Below, piece after piece: positions 17,207 to 25,839 of a DNA stretch of 64,000 bases. The stretch covers positions 2,790,001 to 2,854,000 of the forward strand of contig NZ_CP014546.1 of the NCBI RefSeq assembly GCF_001579805.1. Reading direction: 5' to 3'. The notes beneath the pieces are model-generated. The model was given only the letters and a program-made list of their open reading frames with translations, had not been told where the DNA came from and made no database searches. The position numbers and the translations under genes are program-made. Origin of the DNA: Pseudomonas azotoformans. Lineage in GTDB: Bacteria > Pseudomonadota > Gammaproteobacteria > Pseudomonadales > Pseudomonadaceae. Within the stretch, counting starts at the first letter, position 1; each line of letters starts with the position of its first letter.

Positions 17207-18555
17207 CAGTGGCTCAACCCGTATTTTTTGACTTTGTCGAACAGTGTGGTCTTGGCCATCCCCAGTTCCTGGCTGGCCTGGGTCAGGTTGCCACCGCTGC
17301 GTTGCAAGGCATCGTTGAGCAGGTTGCGTTCGAAGGCTTCCACCGCTTCGGTGAAGGCCAGGCCCTGGCTGCCGCTGCTGGCGCCGCTTTTCTTGAACGC
17401 CGGCAGGCCGAGGGCGAAGCGTTCGGCGACGTTGCGCAGCTCACGCACGTTGCCCGGCCAGTCGTGGCTCATCAGGCTCGACAGGGTCTGGTTGTCCAGC
17501 TCCGGCACACTGCGGTCGAAACGCAGCGACGACTGCTGCAGGAAATGTTCGAACAGTTGCAGGATGTCTTCACGGCGCTCGCGCAGCGGCGGCAGTTCCA
17601 GGGTCACTACGTTGAGGCGGTAGTACAAGTCGCTGCGGAACTGGTTGGCACGGCTCAGTTCGTCGAGGTCGGACTTGGTGGCGGCGATCACCCGGCAATC
17701 CACCGCCACGCTCTGGTTCGAACCCAGGCGCTCCAGGGTGCGCTCCTGCAACACCCGCAGCAGTTTGATCTGCAGGTTGATCGGCATGCTTTCCACTTCA
17801 TCGAGGAACAACGTGCCTTCGTGGGCGTGTTCGATCTTGCCGATGCGGCGCTTGCCGGCGCCGGTGAAGGCGTTGGCTTCGTGGCCGAAAATCTCGCTTT
17901 CGAACAGGTTCTCCGGCAGGCCGCCGCAGTTCAGGGCGACGAACTGGTGGGCGTGACGCCGGCTGAAATCATGCAGGCAGCGCGCGACCAGTTCCTTGCC
18001 GGTGCCGGTCTCGCCTTCGATCAGCACGTTGGCCGAGGTGTCGGCCACGTTGGCGATCAGCTCGCGCAGGTTCTGCATGGCCGGCGAGCGGCCGATGATG
18101 CGGCCTTCCAGTGAATCGCGCTCGGCCAATTGGCGGCGCAACGACCAGACTTCCCGCGCCAGCCCGCGCTGCTCCAGGGCGCGGCGCGCCACGTCGACCA
18201 GGCGTTCGGGGGAGAAGGGTTTTTCCATGAAGTCATAGGCGCCGTTGCGCATGGCGCCGACGGCCATGGAGATATCGCCATGCCCGGTGATCAGCACCAC
18301 CGGCAGGCTTTTATCCAGGGCCTTGAGGCGGGTGAGCAGCTCCAGGCCGTCAATGCCTGGCAGGCGGATGTCGCTGATCACGATGCCGGCGAAGTTCTCG
18401 CCGATGCGCTTCAACGCTTCTTCAGCGCTGCCCACGCCGACGCTGGGAATGTCTTCCAGGGCCAGGGCCTGCTGGCAGCCGAGCAGCACATGGGGATCGT
18501 CCTCGACGATCAGCACGGTGAGCTCGTCTTTGATGGCTTTAGCGTCTGTATTCAT
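17206..18555 (-). CDS. aauR: AauR, sigma54-dependent response regulator (449 aa)
   Basis: DctD-type activator: receiver with Asp62 in ISDIRLPGIDG, AAA+ domain with Walker A GETGTGKE near 178, and a Fis-type helix-turn-helix at the C-terminus (QASQELGMAKTTLFDKVKKYG). In place of canonical GAFTGA the sigma54 loop reads NAFTGA in GHEANAFTGA. In Pseudomonas AauR activates uptake of glutamate and aspartate; here it lies directly next to aatJQMP. Overlaps aauS by four bases and glpM by one. Confidence 0.88.
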   Translation of the reverse strand: MNTDAKAIKDELTVLIVEDDPHVLLGCQQALALEDIPSVGVGSAEEALKRIGENFAGIVISDIRLPGIDGLELLTRLKALDKSLPVVLITGHGDISMAVGAMRNGAYDFMEKPFSPERLVDVARRALEQRGLAREVWSLRRQLAERDSLEGRIIGRSPAMQNLRELIANVADTSANVLIEGETGTGKELVARCLHDFSRRHAHQFVALNCGGLPENLFESEIFGHEANAFTGAGKRRIGKIEHAHEGTLFLDEVESMPINLQIKLLRVLQERTLERLGSNQSVAVDCRVIAATKSDLDELSRANQFRSDLYYRLNVVTLELPPLRERREDILQLFEHFLQQSSLRFDRSVPELDNQTLSSLMSHDWPGNVRELRNVAERFALGLPAFKKSGASSGSQGLAFTEAVEAFERNLLNDALQRSGGNLTQASQELGMAKTTLFDKVKKYGLSH

Positions 18556-20456
18556 GTCGACTCAGCTTTTTGAGCGCCCGCCAACGGCAGGCACAAGACA
18601 AAGGCCGTTCCACCACTGACCGGGTGCTCCACGGCAAGGTTGCCGCCGGTGGCGGCCGCGAGGCTGGCGGACAGCGTCAGGCCCAGGCCCAGGCCTTGCT
18701 CGCCGGGCTTGGTGGTGAAGAACGGTTCAAACAAATGTTTGCGCGCCTCGGCGTCGATACCGTGACCATTATCACGCACGTGCAGGCGGTATTTGCCCTC
18801 GCTGCTGCTGCCTTCCAGCCACAGCTCGGGCGTGGGTTGGGCCTGCATGGCGTCGAGGGCATTGCCGATCAGGTTGACCAGGATCTGCTCCAGGCGCGTC
18901 TGGTCGATTTGCAATTGGGCGGGGGAAAAGTCGCGGTGCAGGTTCAGTGGCAAGCTGTCCAGGCGTGCGCCGAGAACCTGGAAAGCCGCGTCGACCGCTT
19001 TGGCCAGGCTGGCCTCGCCCTGGTCATCGCCACGTCGGGCGAAGGAACGCAGGCTGGCGGTGATGCGGCCCATGCGGTCGATCAATTCGTTGATGGTCTT
19101 GAGGTTGGCGCTGGCGGTGTCCAGGGCGCCGCGCTCCAGGAAGCGCACGGTATTGCCGGACAAGGTGCGCAGCGCCGCCAGTGGCTGGTTCAATTCGTGG
19201 GCAATGCTGGTGGACATCTGGCCGATGGCCGCCAGTTTGCCGGCCTGCACCAGCTCATCCTGGGCGCGGCGCAGCGTCTCTTCGGCCTGGCGTCGTTCGC
19301 GGATCTGGCCCTTGAGCCGTTCGTTGCTGGCGCGCAGGTCGGCGGTGCGCTCGGCGATCCGCCGTTCCAACTGGCTGTTGGCTTCCTGCAAGGCTTCCCG
19401 CGCGGCGAGGCGGGTGGCGATGACCTTGCGCCGCTCGTTCCAGGCGATCAGCAAAAACGCCACCAGGCCAAACGCAACGGCCACCAAAATGCCCTGGTTG
19501 ATCGCGGCGCGGCGTAGATCGTTGAGCGGCGTGAGCAGGGTGAAATTCCACGGCGTGTCATTCAGCGGGCGGGTTTGCGCCAGGTAGCTGACTTCGTGCT
19601 CGTCGTTGACCACTTCGCTGTTGGCCGGGAAGGTCAGTTTCTCGGTGCCTTCGTTGAGACGCTCGCGGGCCAGGGGTTCCAGCTCGTTGAGCGTCGCCCA
19701 GTAATATTGCAGGCTGTGGGCCAGGCGATCCTTGGTGTCATCGCTCAGCGGGCGCACGGCCTTGAGGCGGCGGGCCGGGTCGCTGGAGAGGATGATGATG
19801 CCGTTCTCGTCGCTCACAAAGGCTTCGAGGCGCGCACGCTGCCAGCGTTCTTCCAGGGCTTCGAGGCGCACCTTGACCACGGCGACGCCGATGATCTTGC
19901 CGTGCTCTTCGAGGCCGTGGGCCAGGTAGTAGCCGGGTTCGCCGTTGGTGCTGCCGATGCCATAGAAACGGCCAGGCTGGCCGCGCACGGCGTTCTGGAA
20001 ATAGGCGCGGAAGGACAGGTCTTCACCCTGGTAACTGTCGGCATCGCGCCAGTTACTGGTGGCCAGTACGCGGCCGGTGGTGTCCATCACATAGATGGCC
20101 CGACTGCGACTGCGTCGGTTCAGGCCTTCGAGGTAATCGTTGACGGTCTTGCGGGTTTCCTGGTTCGGATCGGCCAGCAGCGTGGAGACGCTGGATTCCA
20201 ACTCCAGAAGGCTCGGCAGGTAGGTGTATTTGCTCAGTTCACTTTCGACGGTGCGGGCATGCAGCTCCAGCTGGCGTTCGCCGGTATCGCTGAGGGTGCG
20301 GATGCCGTAGTACTCGCTGACCCAGAAGCCGATATAACCCAGGCCGATCATCAGGGCGATGATCAACGGCGGCAGGAACAGTTGGCGGATCAGACGTGGT
20401 TTCACGGCAAGTGATGGCGGTGCGGCGCGAAATTGGTTGGGGTCGCATTTCATCAC
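18552..20456 (-). CDS. aauS: AauS, DctB-type sensor kinase (634 aa)
   Basis: Inner-membrane kinase sensing acidic amino acids. Helix one ~24-46, a double-Cache periplasmic domain ~50-320 (phrases ATSNWRDADSYQGEDLSFRAYF, split around residue 135-156), helix two ~325-345, coiled coil ~348-400, phospho-acceptor His420 in SIAHELNQPL, and ATPase motifs NLIGNALDAM and GLGLGLTLS. Two adjacent ATGs could serve as start. An inverted repeat separates it from aatP upstream, so read-through from the transporter operon would be partial. Confidence 0.88.
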   Translation of the reverse strand: MMKCDPNQFRAAPPSLAVKPRLIRQLFLPPLIIALMIGLGYIGFWVSEYYGIRTLSDTGERQLELHARTVESELSKYTYLPSLLELESSVSTLLADPNQETRKTVNDYLEGLNRRSRSRAIYVMDTTGRVLATSNWRDADSYQGEDLSFRAYFQNAVRGQPGRFYGIGSTNGEPGYYLAHGLEEHGKIIGVAVVKVRLEALEERWQRARLEAFVSDENGIIILSSDPARRLKAVRPLSDDTKDRLAHSLQYYWATLNELEPLARERLNEGTEKLTFPANSEVVNDEHEVSYLAQTRPLNDTPWNFTLLTPLNDLRRAAINQGILVAVAFGLVAFLLIAWNERRKVIATRLAAREALQEANSQLERRIAERTADLRASNERLKGQIRERRQAEETLRRAQDELVQAGKLAAIGQMSTSIAHELNQPLAALRTLSGNTVRFLERGALDTASANLKTINELIDRMGRITASLRSFARRGDDQGEASLAKAVDAAFQVLGARLDSLPLNLHRDFSPAQLQIDQTRLEQILVNLIGNALDAMQAQPTPELWLEGSSSEGKYRLHVRDNGHGIDAEARKHLFEPFFTTKPGEQGLGLGLTLSASLAAATGGNLAVEHPVSGGTAFVLCLPLAGAQKAEST

Positions 20457-20477
20457 AGATGCCTTGGGTCAACCAGT

Positions 20478-20508
20478 TGTGGTGAAGGGGATTGGGCCCT
20501 TCACCACA
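20478..20508 (-). terminator. Hairpin between aatP and aauS
   Basis: Arms TGTGGTGAAGG / CCTTCACCACA around about nine bases. No U-tract, so partial termination or mRNA 3'-end protection is more likely than full termination. The stem core resembles the TGTGGTGA of local REP repeats. Confidence 0.5.
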
Positions 20509-20520
20509 TCTGGGCAGTGC

Positions 20521-21255
20521 TTAGTGCTGCAGGATTTTCTCAAGGAAGTGCTGCGCGCGTTCAGAGCGGGCGCTGATGTCGCCGAAGAACTCTTCTTTCG
20601 GGCAGTCTTCGATGATCTTGCCGGCGTCCATGAAGATCACGCGGTCGGCCACTTTGCGGGCGAAGCCCATTTCGTGGGTCACGCACATCATGGTCATGCC
20701 TTCGTGGGCCAGTTGCACCATCACGTCGAGCACTTCGTTGACCATTTCCGGGTCCAGCGCCGAGGTCGGTTCGTCGAACAGCATGACGATCGGGTCCATG
20801 GCCAGGGCGCGGGCAATCGCCACACGTTGTTGCTGACCGCCGGAGAGTTGGCCAGGGTGCTTGTGGGCATGTGCCGACAGGCCTACGCGGTCGAGCAGCT
20901 GCAGGCCTTTCTTGGTGGCTTCTTCCTTGCTGCGGCCGAGCACCTTGATCTGCGCGATGGTCAGGTTCTCAGTGATGGTCAGGTGCGGGAACAGCTCGAA
21001 GTGCTGGAACACCATGCCCACGCGCGAGCGCAGTTTCGGCAGGTTGGTCTTCGGGTCGGCAATCGAGGTGCCGTCCACTACAATGTCGCCCTTCTGGAAC
21101 GGTTCCAGCGCGTTGACGCACTTGATCAGGGTGGATTTGCCCGAGCCGGACGGCCCGCACACCACGATCACTTCGCCTTTTTTAACCTCGGTGCTGCAAT
21201 CGGTCAGCACCTGGAAGTCGCCATACCACTTGTTGATGTTCTTGATAGAGATCAT
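20521..21255 (-). CDS. aatP: AatP, acidic amino-acid ABC transporter ATPase (244 aa)
   Basis: Polar amino-acid ABC ATPase (GltL type). Walker [10 protein letters not shown] at ~36-44, Q-loop [10 protein letters not shown] ~85, signature LSGGQQQR ~137, Walker [15 protein letters not shown] ~155 and the H-loop THEMGFAR. It powers the AatQM permease for glutamate and aspartate import. Its ATG overlaps the aatM stop by four bases. Confidence 0.93.
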   Translation of the reverse strand: MISIKNINKWYGDFQVLTDCSTEVKKGEVIVVCGPSGSGKSTLIKCVNALEPFQKGDIVVDGTSIADPKTNLPKLRSRVGMVFQHFELFPHLTITENLTIAQIKVLGRSKEEATKKGLQLLDRVGLSAHAHKHPGQLSGGQQQRVAIARALAMDPIVMLFDEPTSALDPEMVNEVLDVMVQLAHEGMTMMCVTHEMGFARKVADRVIFMDAGKIIEDCPKEEFFGDISARSERAQHFLEKILQH

Positions 21256-21923
21256 ACGGCAAACCTTTTTTGCAGACGCTTGACCAGCAGCGAGGCGGAA
21301 AAGCTGATGATGAAGTAGACGACACCGGCAAAGATCAGGAACTCGTTGGAGCGGCCGATGATGTCGCCGTTGGAGCGGGCGGAGTTGAGGAAGTCCACCA
21401 GGCCCACGGTGTAGACCAGCGAGGTGTCCTGGAACAGGATGATCGACTGTTGCAGCAGCAACGGGGTCATCTTGCGGAACGCCTGGGGCAGGATGATCAG
21501 GCGCATGGTCTGGCCATAGGTCATGCCCATCGCCTGTGCCGCCGCCATCTGGCCTTTGGGGATCGACTGCACGCCGGCCCGTACGATTTCACAGAAGTAC
21601 GCGGCTTCGAACATCATGAAGGCCACGACGCACGAGGTGAACGCACCGATCGGCGTGTCTTCGCCGGTGATCCAGCGCAACACGAACGGCACCGCCAGGT
21701 AGAACCAGGTGATCACCAGCAGCAGCGGGATCGAGCGGAAGTAGTTCACATAAGCGCCGGCCACGCGCGACAGCAGTTTGCTGGACGACAGGCGCATCAG
21801 CGCCAGGACCGTCCCCAGCGCAATGCCGCCGACCACGCCCATGACCATCAACTGCAAGGTCATGACCATGCCGTTCCACAGGCCTGGGATAGCGGGGATG
21901 ATGCCGCTGAAATCGAAGTCCAT
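21252..21923 (-). CDS. aatM: AatM, acidic amino-acid ABC permease (223 aa)
   Basis: GltK-type permease subunit with five membrane helices; the cytoplasmic EAA loop [20 protein letters not shown] (residues ~113-132), contacting the ATPase, is clear, followed by [18 protein letters not shown]. It pairs with AatQ. ATG overlaps the aatQ stop codon by one base. Confidence 0.92.
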   Translation of the reverse strand: MDFDFSGIIPAIPGLWNGMVMTLQLMVMGVVGGIALGTVLALMRLSSSKLLSRVAGAYVNYFRSIPLLLVITWFYLAVPFVLRWITGEDTPIGAFTSCVVAFMMFEAAYFCEIVRAGVQSIPKGQMAAAQAMGMTYGQTMRLIILPQAFRKMTPLLLQQSIILFQDTSLVYTVGLVDFLNSARSNGDIIGRSNEFLIFAGVVYFIISFSASLLVKRLQKRFAV

Positions 21924-22669
21924 TATTTACCCCCCACGGAGATCAGGCCGGGCACTGCGACTTTCTTCTCGACCAGGCGCATGAGCAGCATCAGGCTCAT
22001 GTTCAGGGTGAAGTAGATCAGCGTGGCCAGGGTGAAGGCTTCAAACAGGTTGGCCGAGAACTCGGCGGTCTGTTTGGTTTGCGCCAGCAGTTCCATCAGG
22101 CCGATCAAGGACGCCACGGAGGAGTTCTTGAAGACGTTGAGAAATTCCGAGGTGAGCGGCGGAATGATGATCCGGTAGGCCTGCGGCAGCAGCACGTTCC
22201 AGTAGATCTGCGGCAGCTTGAAGCCCATGGCGCGCGCAGCGGATTCCTGGCCACGTGGCAGCGCCTGGATGCCGGTACGCACTTGCTCACACACACGGGC
22301 GGCGGTGAACAGGCCCAGGCACACGACAACGCTCAGGTAGGCCGAGGTGGTCGGGTTGAGGTCTTGTTTGTACCAGTCCTGCAGGTTCTGCGGCAGCATG
22401 TCGGGTACCAGGAAGTACCAGATGAACAGCTGAACCAGCAGCGGCACGTTACGAAACAGTTCCACGTAGCAGGTCGCGATGCCCGATACGATGCGGTTTG
22501 GCACGGTGCGCATGACGCCCAGAATGGACCCCAGCAGCAAGGCGATAATCCATGCCACGACAGCGATGGCGATGGTCCAGCCCAAGCCGGCGATGTACCA
22601 GTCGAGATAAGTCTCGCTGCCCACGCCAGTGGACTTGAAGAACACGCCCCAGTCCCAGTTGTAATTCAT
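21923..22669 (-). CDS. aatQ: AatQ, acidic amino-acid ABC permease (248 aa)
   Basis: GltJ-type permease subunit. N-terminal MNYNWDWGVFFKSTGVG is typical of the family, then five helices and the EAA loop EQVRTGIQALPRGQESAARA. ATG 22669 has a GGGGAGA ribosome-binding site at optimal distance, so the longer in-frame start at 22702 is rejected. Separated from aatJ by 194 bases holding two hairpins, which probably keeps permease expression below that of the binding protein. Confidence 0.92.
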   Translation of the reverse strand: MNYNWDWGVFFKSTGVGSETYLDWYIAGLGWTIAIAVVAWIIALLLGSILGVMRTVPNRIVSGIATCYVELFRNVPLLVQLFIWYFLVPDMLPQNLQDWYKQDLNPTTSAYLSVVVCLGLFTAARVCEQVRTGIQALPRGQESAARAMGFKLPQIYWNVLLPQAYRIIIPPLTSEFLNVFKNSSVASLIGLMELLAQTKQTAEFSANLFEAFTLATLIYFTLNMSLMLLMRLVEKKVAVPGLISVGGK

Positions 22670-22730
22670 TAGGGTCTCCCCTCGAGATCGATCGATGTAC
22701 AAGCACCCGCTTGGGGAAGATCCTTTCCCG

Positions 22731-22749
22731 CCTGACGGTGAACGTCAGG
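22731..22749 (-). other. Small hairpin in the aatJ-aatQ spacer
   Basis: CCTGACG-GTGAA-CGTCAGG, seven-base perfect arms, located about 60 bases before the aatQ start. No U-tract. Probably an mRNA-processing or stability element. Confidence 0.45.
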
Positions 22750-22818
22750 CACACGCGATCGGCTCGAAAACCGCCAGGTCGAGTGTTCCACATTAAAGCC
22801 AGCAGGTAGTAACAGACG

Positions 22819-22844
22819 CCTGAGGGAGGGTTGGCTCCCTCAGG
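22819..22844 (-). terminator. Strong hairpin downstream of aatJ
   Basis: Ten-base perfect arms CCTGAGGGAG / CTCCCTCAGG with a six-base loop, 20 bases after the aatJ stop. Without a U-tract, it likely gives partial termination or 3'-end stability, allowing excess binding protein, as is usual in such operons. Confidence 0.65.
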
Positions 22845-22863
22845 AGATAAGCTTAGTCAGGTA

Positions 22864-23790
22864 TCAGATTTTTACGTCAGGCGCTGGCTTGTCGCTTGGG
22901 TTGGCGATCAGCTCCTTCACCTTGTCGCTCATCGGGAAGTTCAGGTTCAGGCCTTTTGGTGGGATCGGGCTCTCGAACCACTTGCTGTAGATCTTGTTGA
23001 TTTCGCCGGATTTGTACAGGGCAACGATGGCGTCATCCACCGCTTTCTTGAAGGCTGGGTCGTCTTTACGCACCATGCACGCGTAGGCTTCGAAAGATTG
23101 CGGAGTACCGGTGATGACCCAGTCGTCCGGCTTCTTGGCCTTGGCTTCTTCACCGGCCAGCAGGGCGTCGTCCATCATGAACGCTACGGCACGGCCGCTT
23201 TCCAGCATCTGGAAGGATTCGCCGTGGTCTTTGGCGGAGATGACGTTCATGCCCATTTGCTTGTCGGCGTTCATCGCTTTGATGATGCGCTCGGACGTGG
23301 TGCCCGCAGTGGTCACGACGTTCTTGCCTTTCAGGTCAGCGAAGTCAGCGTAGGACGGCTTGCCATCCTTATCTTTCTTGACCAGCAGACGGGTGCCGAT
23401 TTCGAAGATGTTGACGGTGAAATCAACTTGCTGGGCGCGTTCGGCGTTGTTGGTGGTGGAGCCGCACTCGAGGTCCGCGGTGCCGTTCTGGATCAGCGGA
23501 ATACGGGTTTGCGAAGTGACCAGGTTGTACTTGGCCTTCAGGTCGGGTTTGTTCAGGTCTTTTTTCAGTTGCTCGACGACGGCCAACTGAATGTCGTGGG
23601 AGTAGCCCACAGGTTTGCCCGAACCATCCGCGATGTAGGAAAACGGAATGGAGCTGTCGCGGTGAGCGAGAGTGATGGTGCCGGAGTCGTTGATCTTCTT
23701 CAGCGTGCCGGTGAGTTCGGCGGCGAAAACTGGAGTGCTGATCAGAGCAGCAGCGATAGCTGCGCCCAGAATATGGGGAACGATGCGCAT
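22864..23790 (-). CDS. aatJ: AatJ, periplasmic glutamate/aspartate-binding protein (308 aa)
   Basis: Solute-binding protein family 3, GltI type. Signal peptide at residues 1-23 (MRIVPHILGAAIAAALISTP, then VFA), mature chain beginning AELTGTLKKIND. Ligand-domain phrases HRDSSIPFSYIADG and GSTTNNAERAQQVDFTV are typical for acidic amino-acid binders. An in-frame extension to 23907 precedes the signal peptide and is rejected. Expressed from a sigma54 promoter ~115 bases upstream. Confidence 0.92.
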   Translation of the reverse strand: MRIVPHILGAAIAAALISTPVFAAELTGTLKKINDSGTITLAHRDSSIPFSYIADGSGKPVGYSHDIQLAVVEQLKKDLNKPDLKAKYNLVTSQTRIPLIQNGTADLECGSTTNNAERAQQVDFTVNIFEIGTRLLVKKDKDGKPSYADFADLKGKNVVTTAGTTSERIIKAMNADKQMGMNVISAKDHGESFQMLESGRAVAFMMDDALLAGEEAKAKKPDDWVITGTPQSFEAYACMVRKDDPAFKKAVDDAIVALYKSGEINKIYSKWFESPIPPKGLNLNFPMSDKVKELIANPSDKPAPDVKI

Positions 23791-23903
23791 CAATACTTCC
23801 TCGACATTTGTTTTTTTTATGAAGCCGGCTAAACGGCTCTCTTGTACAGCGAATGCCCGTGACGGCTCCTGAGGCGTCCCAGGCAATCGTCCAAGAGTGT
23901 AGA

Positions 23904-23918
23904 GCATGAGTCGTGCCA
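23904..23918 (-). promoter_or_regulatory. Sigma54 promoter of aatJQMP
   Basis: On the minus strand TGGCACGACTCATGC: GG and GC exactly spaced as in RpoN promoters. Predicted transcription start near 23892, leaving a ~100-base leader before aatJ. Confidence 0.78.
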
Positions 23919-23994
23919 GGCTCGATATAAAAGGTTAACTCCATGATTTATAGGGTAATTAACTTTATATGACGGCGTTTTTTCGGGGCTTGGG

Positions 23995-24039
23995 TCCGGC
24001 AAACCGAATAGATGGCAGTGTGGCGTTCGGAAAACCGAA
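23995..24039 (-). promoter_or_regulatory. Pair of AauR-type binding sites
   Basis: A perfect TTCGG-N4-CCGAA site (24026-24039, TTCGGAAAACCGAA) and a near-perfect one (23995-24008, TCCGGCAAACCGAA), centres 31 bases apart, about three helical turns. Both lie upstream of the aatJ sigma54 promoter. The motif TTCGGNNNNCCGAA is, from memory, the reported AauR recognition sequence. Confidence 0.75.
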
Positions 24040-24042
24040 TGC

Positions 24043-24080
24043 AAAAAAAAGCCCCTGAGCCTTTCGGCGCAGGGGCTTTT
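24043..24080. terminator. Rho-independent terminator of glpD (bidirectional shape)
   Basis: AAGCCCCTG / CAGGGGCTT stem flanked by A and T runs; on the minus strand it ends in eight U. It lies 15 bases after glpD and just upstream of the AauR sites. Confidence 0.88.
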
Positions 24081-24094
24081 GTAATACCGGTCTG

Positions 24095-25633
24095 TCAGGC
24101 CGCTTCAATCTTGCTGCGGTTCTGCTCAACGGTGGACAGGTAGCGCTGCACGTTGGCCTGTTCTTCCGGGGTGGTGAACAGACCCAGCTTGGTGCGACGC
24201 CACAGCACGTCCTGAGGTTGGGTCGCCCATTCTTCGGCGCACAGGTAATCCACCTCGCGGGTGTACAGGCCACCGCCCAAGTGCTCACCCAGGTCCGCCA
24301 GCGACTGCACGCCTTCCAGCAGGCGCCAGGTACGGCTGCCGTAGGTGGTGGACCAGCGGCGCGCGATCTCGCTCGGCACCCAGTCGAATTTGTTGCGGAT
24401 GGCCTCGGCCAGGGCTTGCGGCGTGGTCATGTCTTCGCCGCCCGGAAGGCTGGCCTTGGCGGTCCAGCTTGGGCGCATCTGAGTGAAATACGGCGCCAGT
24501 TGTGCCATCGCCGATTCAGCGAGCTTGCGATACGTGGTCAGCTTGCCGCCAAACACCGACAGGATCGGCGCTTCGCCCTTGCCACCGGACAACGCCAGGG
24601 TGTAGTCGCGGGTGATGGCCGACGGGTTGTCCGATTCATCATTGCACAGTGGGCGCACGCCGGAGTAGGTGTGGACGATGTCGTCGCGGCTCAACTGCTT
24701 TTTGAAATGCGCATTGACCACTTTGAGCATGTAGTCCGTTTCACCTTCGGTGATCGCAACGGCAGCCGGGTCACCGGTGTATTCGCGGTCGGTGGTGCCG
24801 ATGATGGTCAGGTGGTTCAGGTACGGAATGGTGAAGACAATGCGCTGGTCTTCGTTCTGCAGGATATGCGCGTGGGCGCCTTCGTACAGTTTCGGCACGA
24901 TCAGGTGGCTGCCCTGGATCAGGCGGATGCCGTAAGGCGAATCCAGCTTCAGGTCGTCCCTGATGAACTTGGCGACCCATGGGCCCGCAGCGTTTACCAG
25001 GGCACGAGCACGGATCGAGAACAGGCTGCCATCGGCACGTTCCATGTTCATTTCCCACATGCCGTTGCTGCGGTGGGCGCTGATGCAACGGGTCTGGGTG
25101 TGGATGTGCGCGCCTTTTTCACGGGCGGCCATGGCGTTCAGCACGACGAGGCGGGCGTCATCCACCCAGCAGTCGGAGTATTCGAAGCCTTTGGTGATTT
25201 CGCTTTTCAGCGGGCTGTCGGCGCCGAACTTGAGGCTTTTCGAACCGGCGAGTTTTTCGCGCTTGCCGAGGTTGTCATACAGGAACAGACCGGCACGGAT
25301 CATCCACGCTGGGCGCAGGTGCGGGCGATGCGGCAATACGAAGCGCATTTGCTTGACGATATGCGGGGCCTTGGCCAGCAGTACTTCACGCTCGGCCAGG
25401 GCCTCGCGCACCAGGCGGAATTCGTAATGTTCGAGGTAGCGCAGGCCGCCGTGGATCAGCTTGCTGCTGGCGGACGAGGTGTGGCTGGCCAGGTCGTCCT
25501 TTTCGCAAAGGAATACCGACAACCCGCGACCGGCTGCGTCTGCTGCAATGCCGACGCCATTGATCCCGCCACCGATAACGGCAACGTCATAGACTTCGGC
25601 AAGCGGTGGAGCAGGCAAGGTGGAAGGGTTCAT
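24095..25633 (-). CDS. glpD: GlpD, aerobic glycerol-3-phosphate dehydrogenase (512 aa)
   Basis: FAD-dependent membrane-associated enzyme oxidising glycerol-3-phosphate to dihydroxyacetone phosphate and feeding electrons to quinone. The FAD-binding fold is at residues 16-45 (VAVIGGGINGVGIAADAAGR), followed by SSASSKLIHGGLRYLEHYEF, a family signature; full length. ATG 25633. Preceded by GlpR-like operators, followed by a terminator; transcribed separately from glpR. Confidence 0.95.
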   Translation of the reverse strand: MNPSTLPAPPLAEVYDVAVIGGGINGVGIAADAAGRGLSVFLCEKDDLASHTSSASSKLIHGGLRYLEHYEFRLVREALAEREVLLAKAPHIVKQMRFVLPHRPHLRPAWMIRAGLFLYDNLGKREKLAGSKSLKFGADSPLKSEITKGFEYSDCWVDDARLVVLNAMAAREKGAHIHTQTRCISAHRSNGMWEMNMERADGSLFSIRARALVNAAGPWVAKFIRDDLKLDSPYGIRLIQGSHLIVPKLYEGAHAHILQNEDQRIVFTIPYLNHLTIIGTTDREYTGDPAAVAITEGETDYMLKVVNAHFKKQLSRDDIVHTYSGVRPLCNDESDNPSAITRDYTLALSGGKGEAPILSVFGGKLTTYRKLAESAMAQLAPYFTQMRPSWTAKASLPGGEDMTTPQALAEAIRNKFDWVPSEIARRWSTTYGSRTWRLLEGVQSLADLGEHLGGGLYTREVDYLCAEEWATQPQDVLWRRTKLGLFTTPEEQANVQRYLSTVEQNRSKIEAA

Positions 25634-25655
25634 CGGCTGGCCTCGCGATTTTTTC

Positions 25656-25693
25656 GTCTTGGAATTCGAACATTAATGTTCATTTGCGAAAAT
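25656..25693. promoter_or_regulatory. GlpR-like operator cluster upstream of glpD
   Basis: ATGTTCATTTGCGAAAAT at 25676-25693 matches 12 of the 14 specified half-site bases of the E. coli-type ATGTTCG-N4-CGAACAT operator. A divergent CGAACAT half lies at 25667-25673, making the perfect 14-base palindrome GAACATTAATGTTC (25668-25681). Positioned 25-60 bases before glpD. Confidence 0.6.
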
Positions 25694-25771
25694 GGTAGCT
25701 GATAAACGCGCGCACAGCCAGCCGACTTCGATTGAAAAAACTCATCGAAGGGCTGGGAAAGGAAGATTTGT

Positions 25772-25784
25772 GAACATTATGTTC
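25772..25784. promoter_or_regulatory. Second GlpR-like half-site pair, GAACATTATGTTC
   Basis: Odd-centred palindrome of two GlpR-type half sites, about 104 bases upstream of the first pair. Two separated operator regions suggest DNA looping or a second promoter between glpR and glpD. Confidence 0.45.
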
Positions 25785-25800
25785 GGTTTAAAGGCGCGTT

Positions 25801-25822
25801 TGTGGCAAGCCCGCTCGCCACA
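25801..25822. repeat. Single REP-type element
   Basis: TGTGGCAAGCCCGCTCG followed by CCACA: the REP core seen at 7631 and 44287, here as one short copy between glpR and glpD. Confidence 0.75.
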
Positions 25823-25839
25823 GTGAAGAGTGGAGAGCC

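Noticed and set aside
15470..18555. Both sigma54 regulators belonging to one system
   Set aside because: They are in convergent operons with separate kinases; the second one pairs with aauS and aatJQMP, whose sites match AauR.
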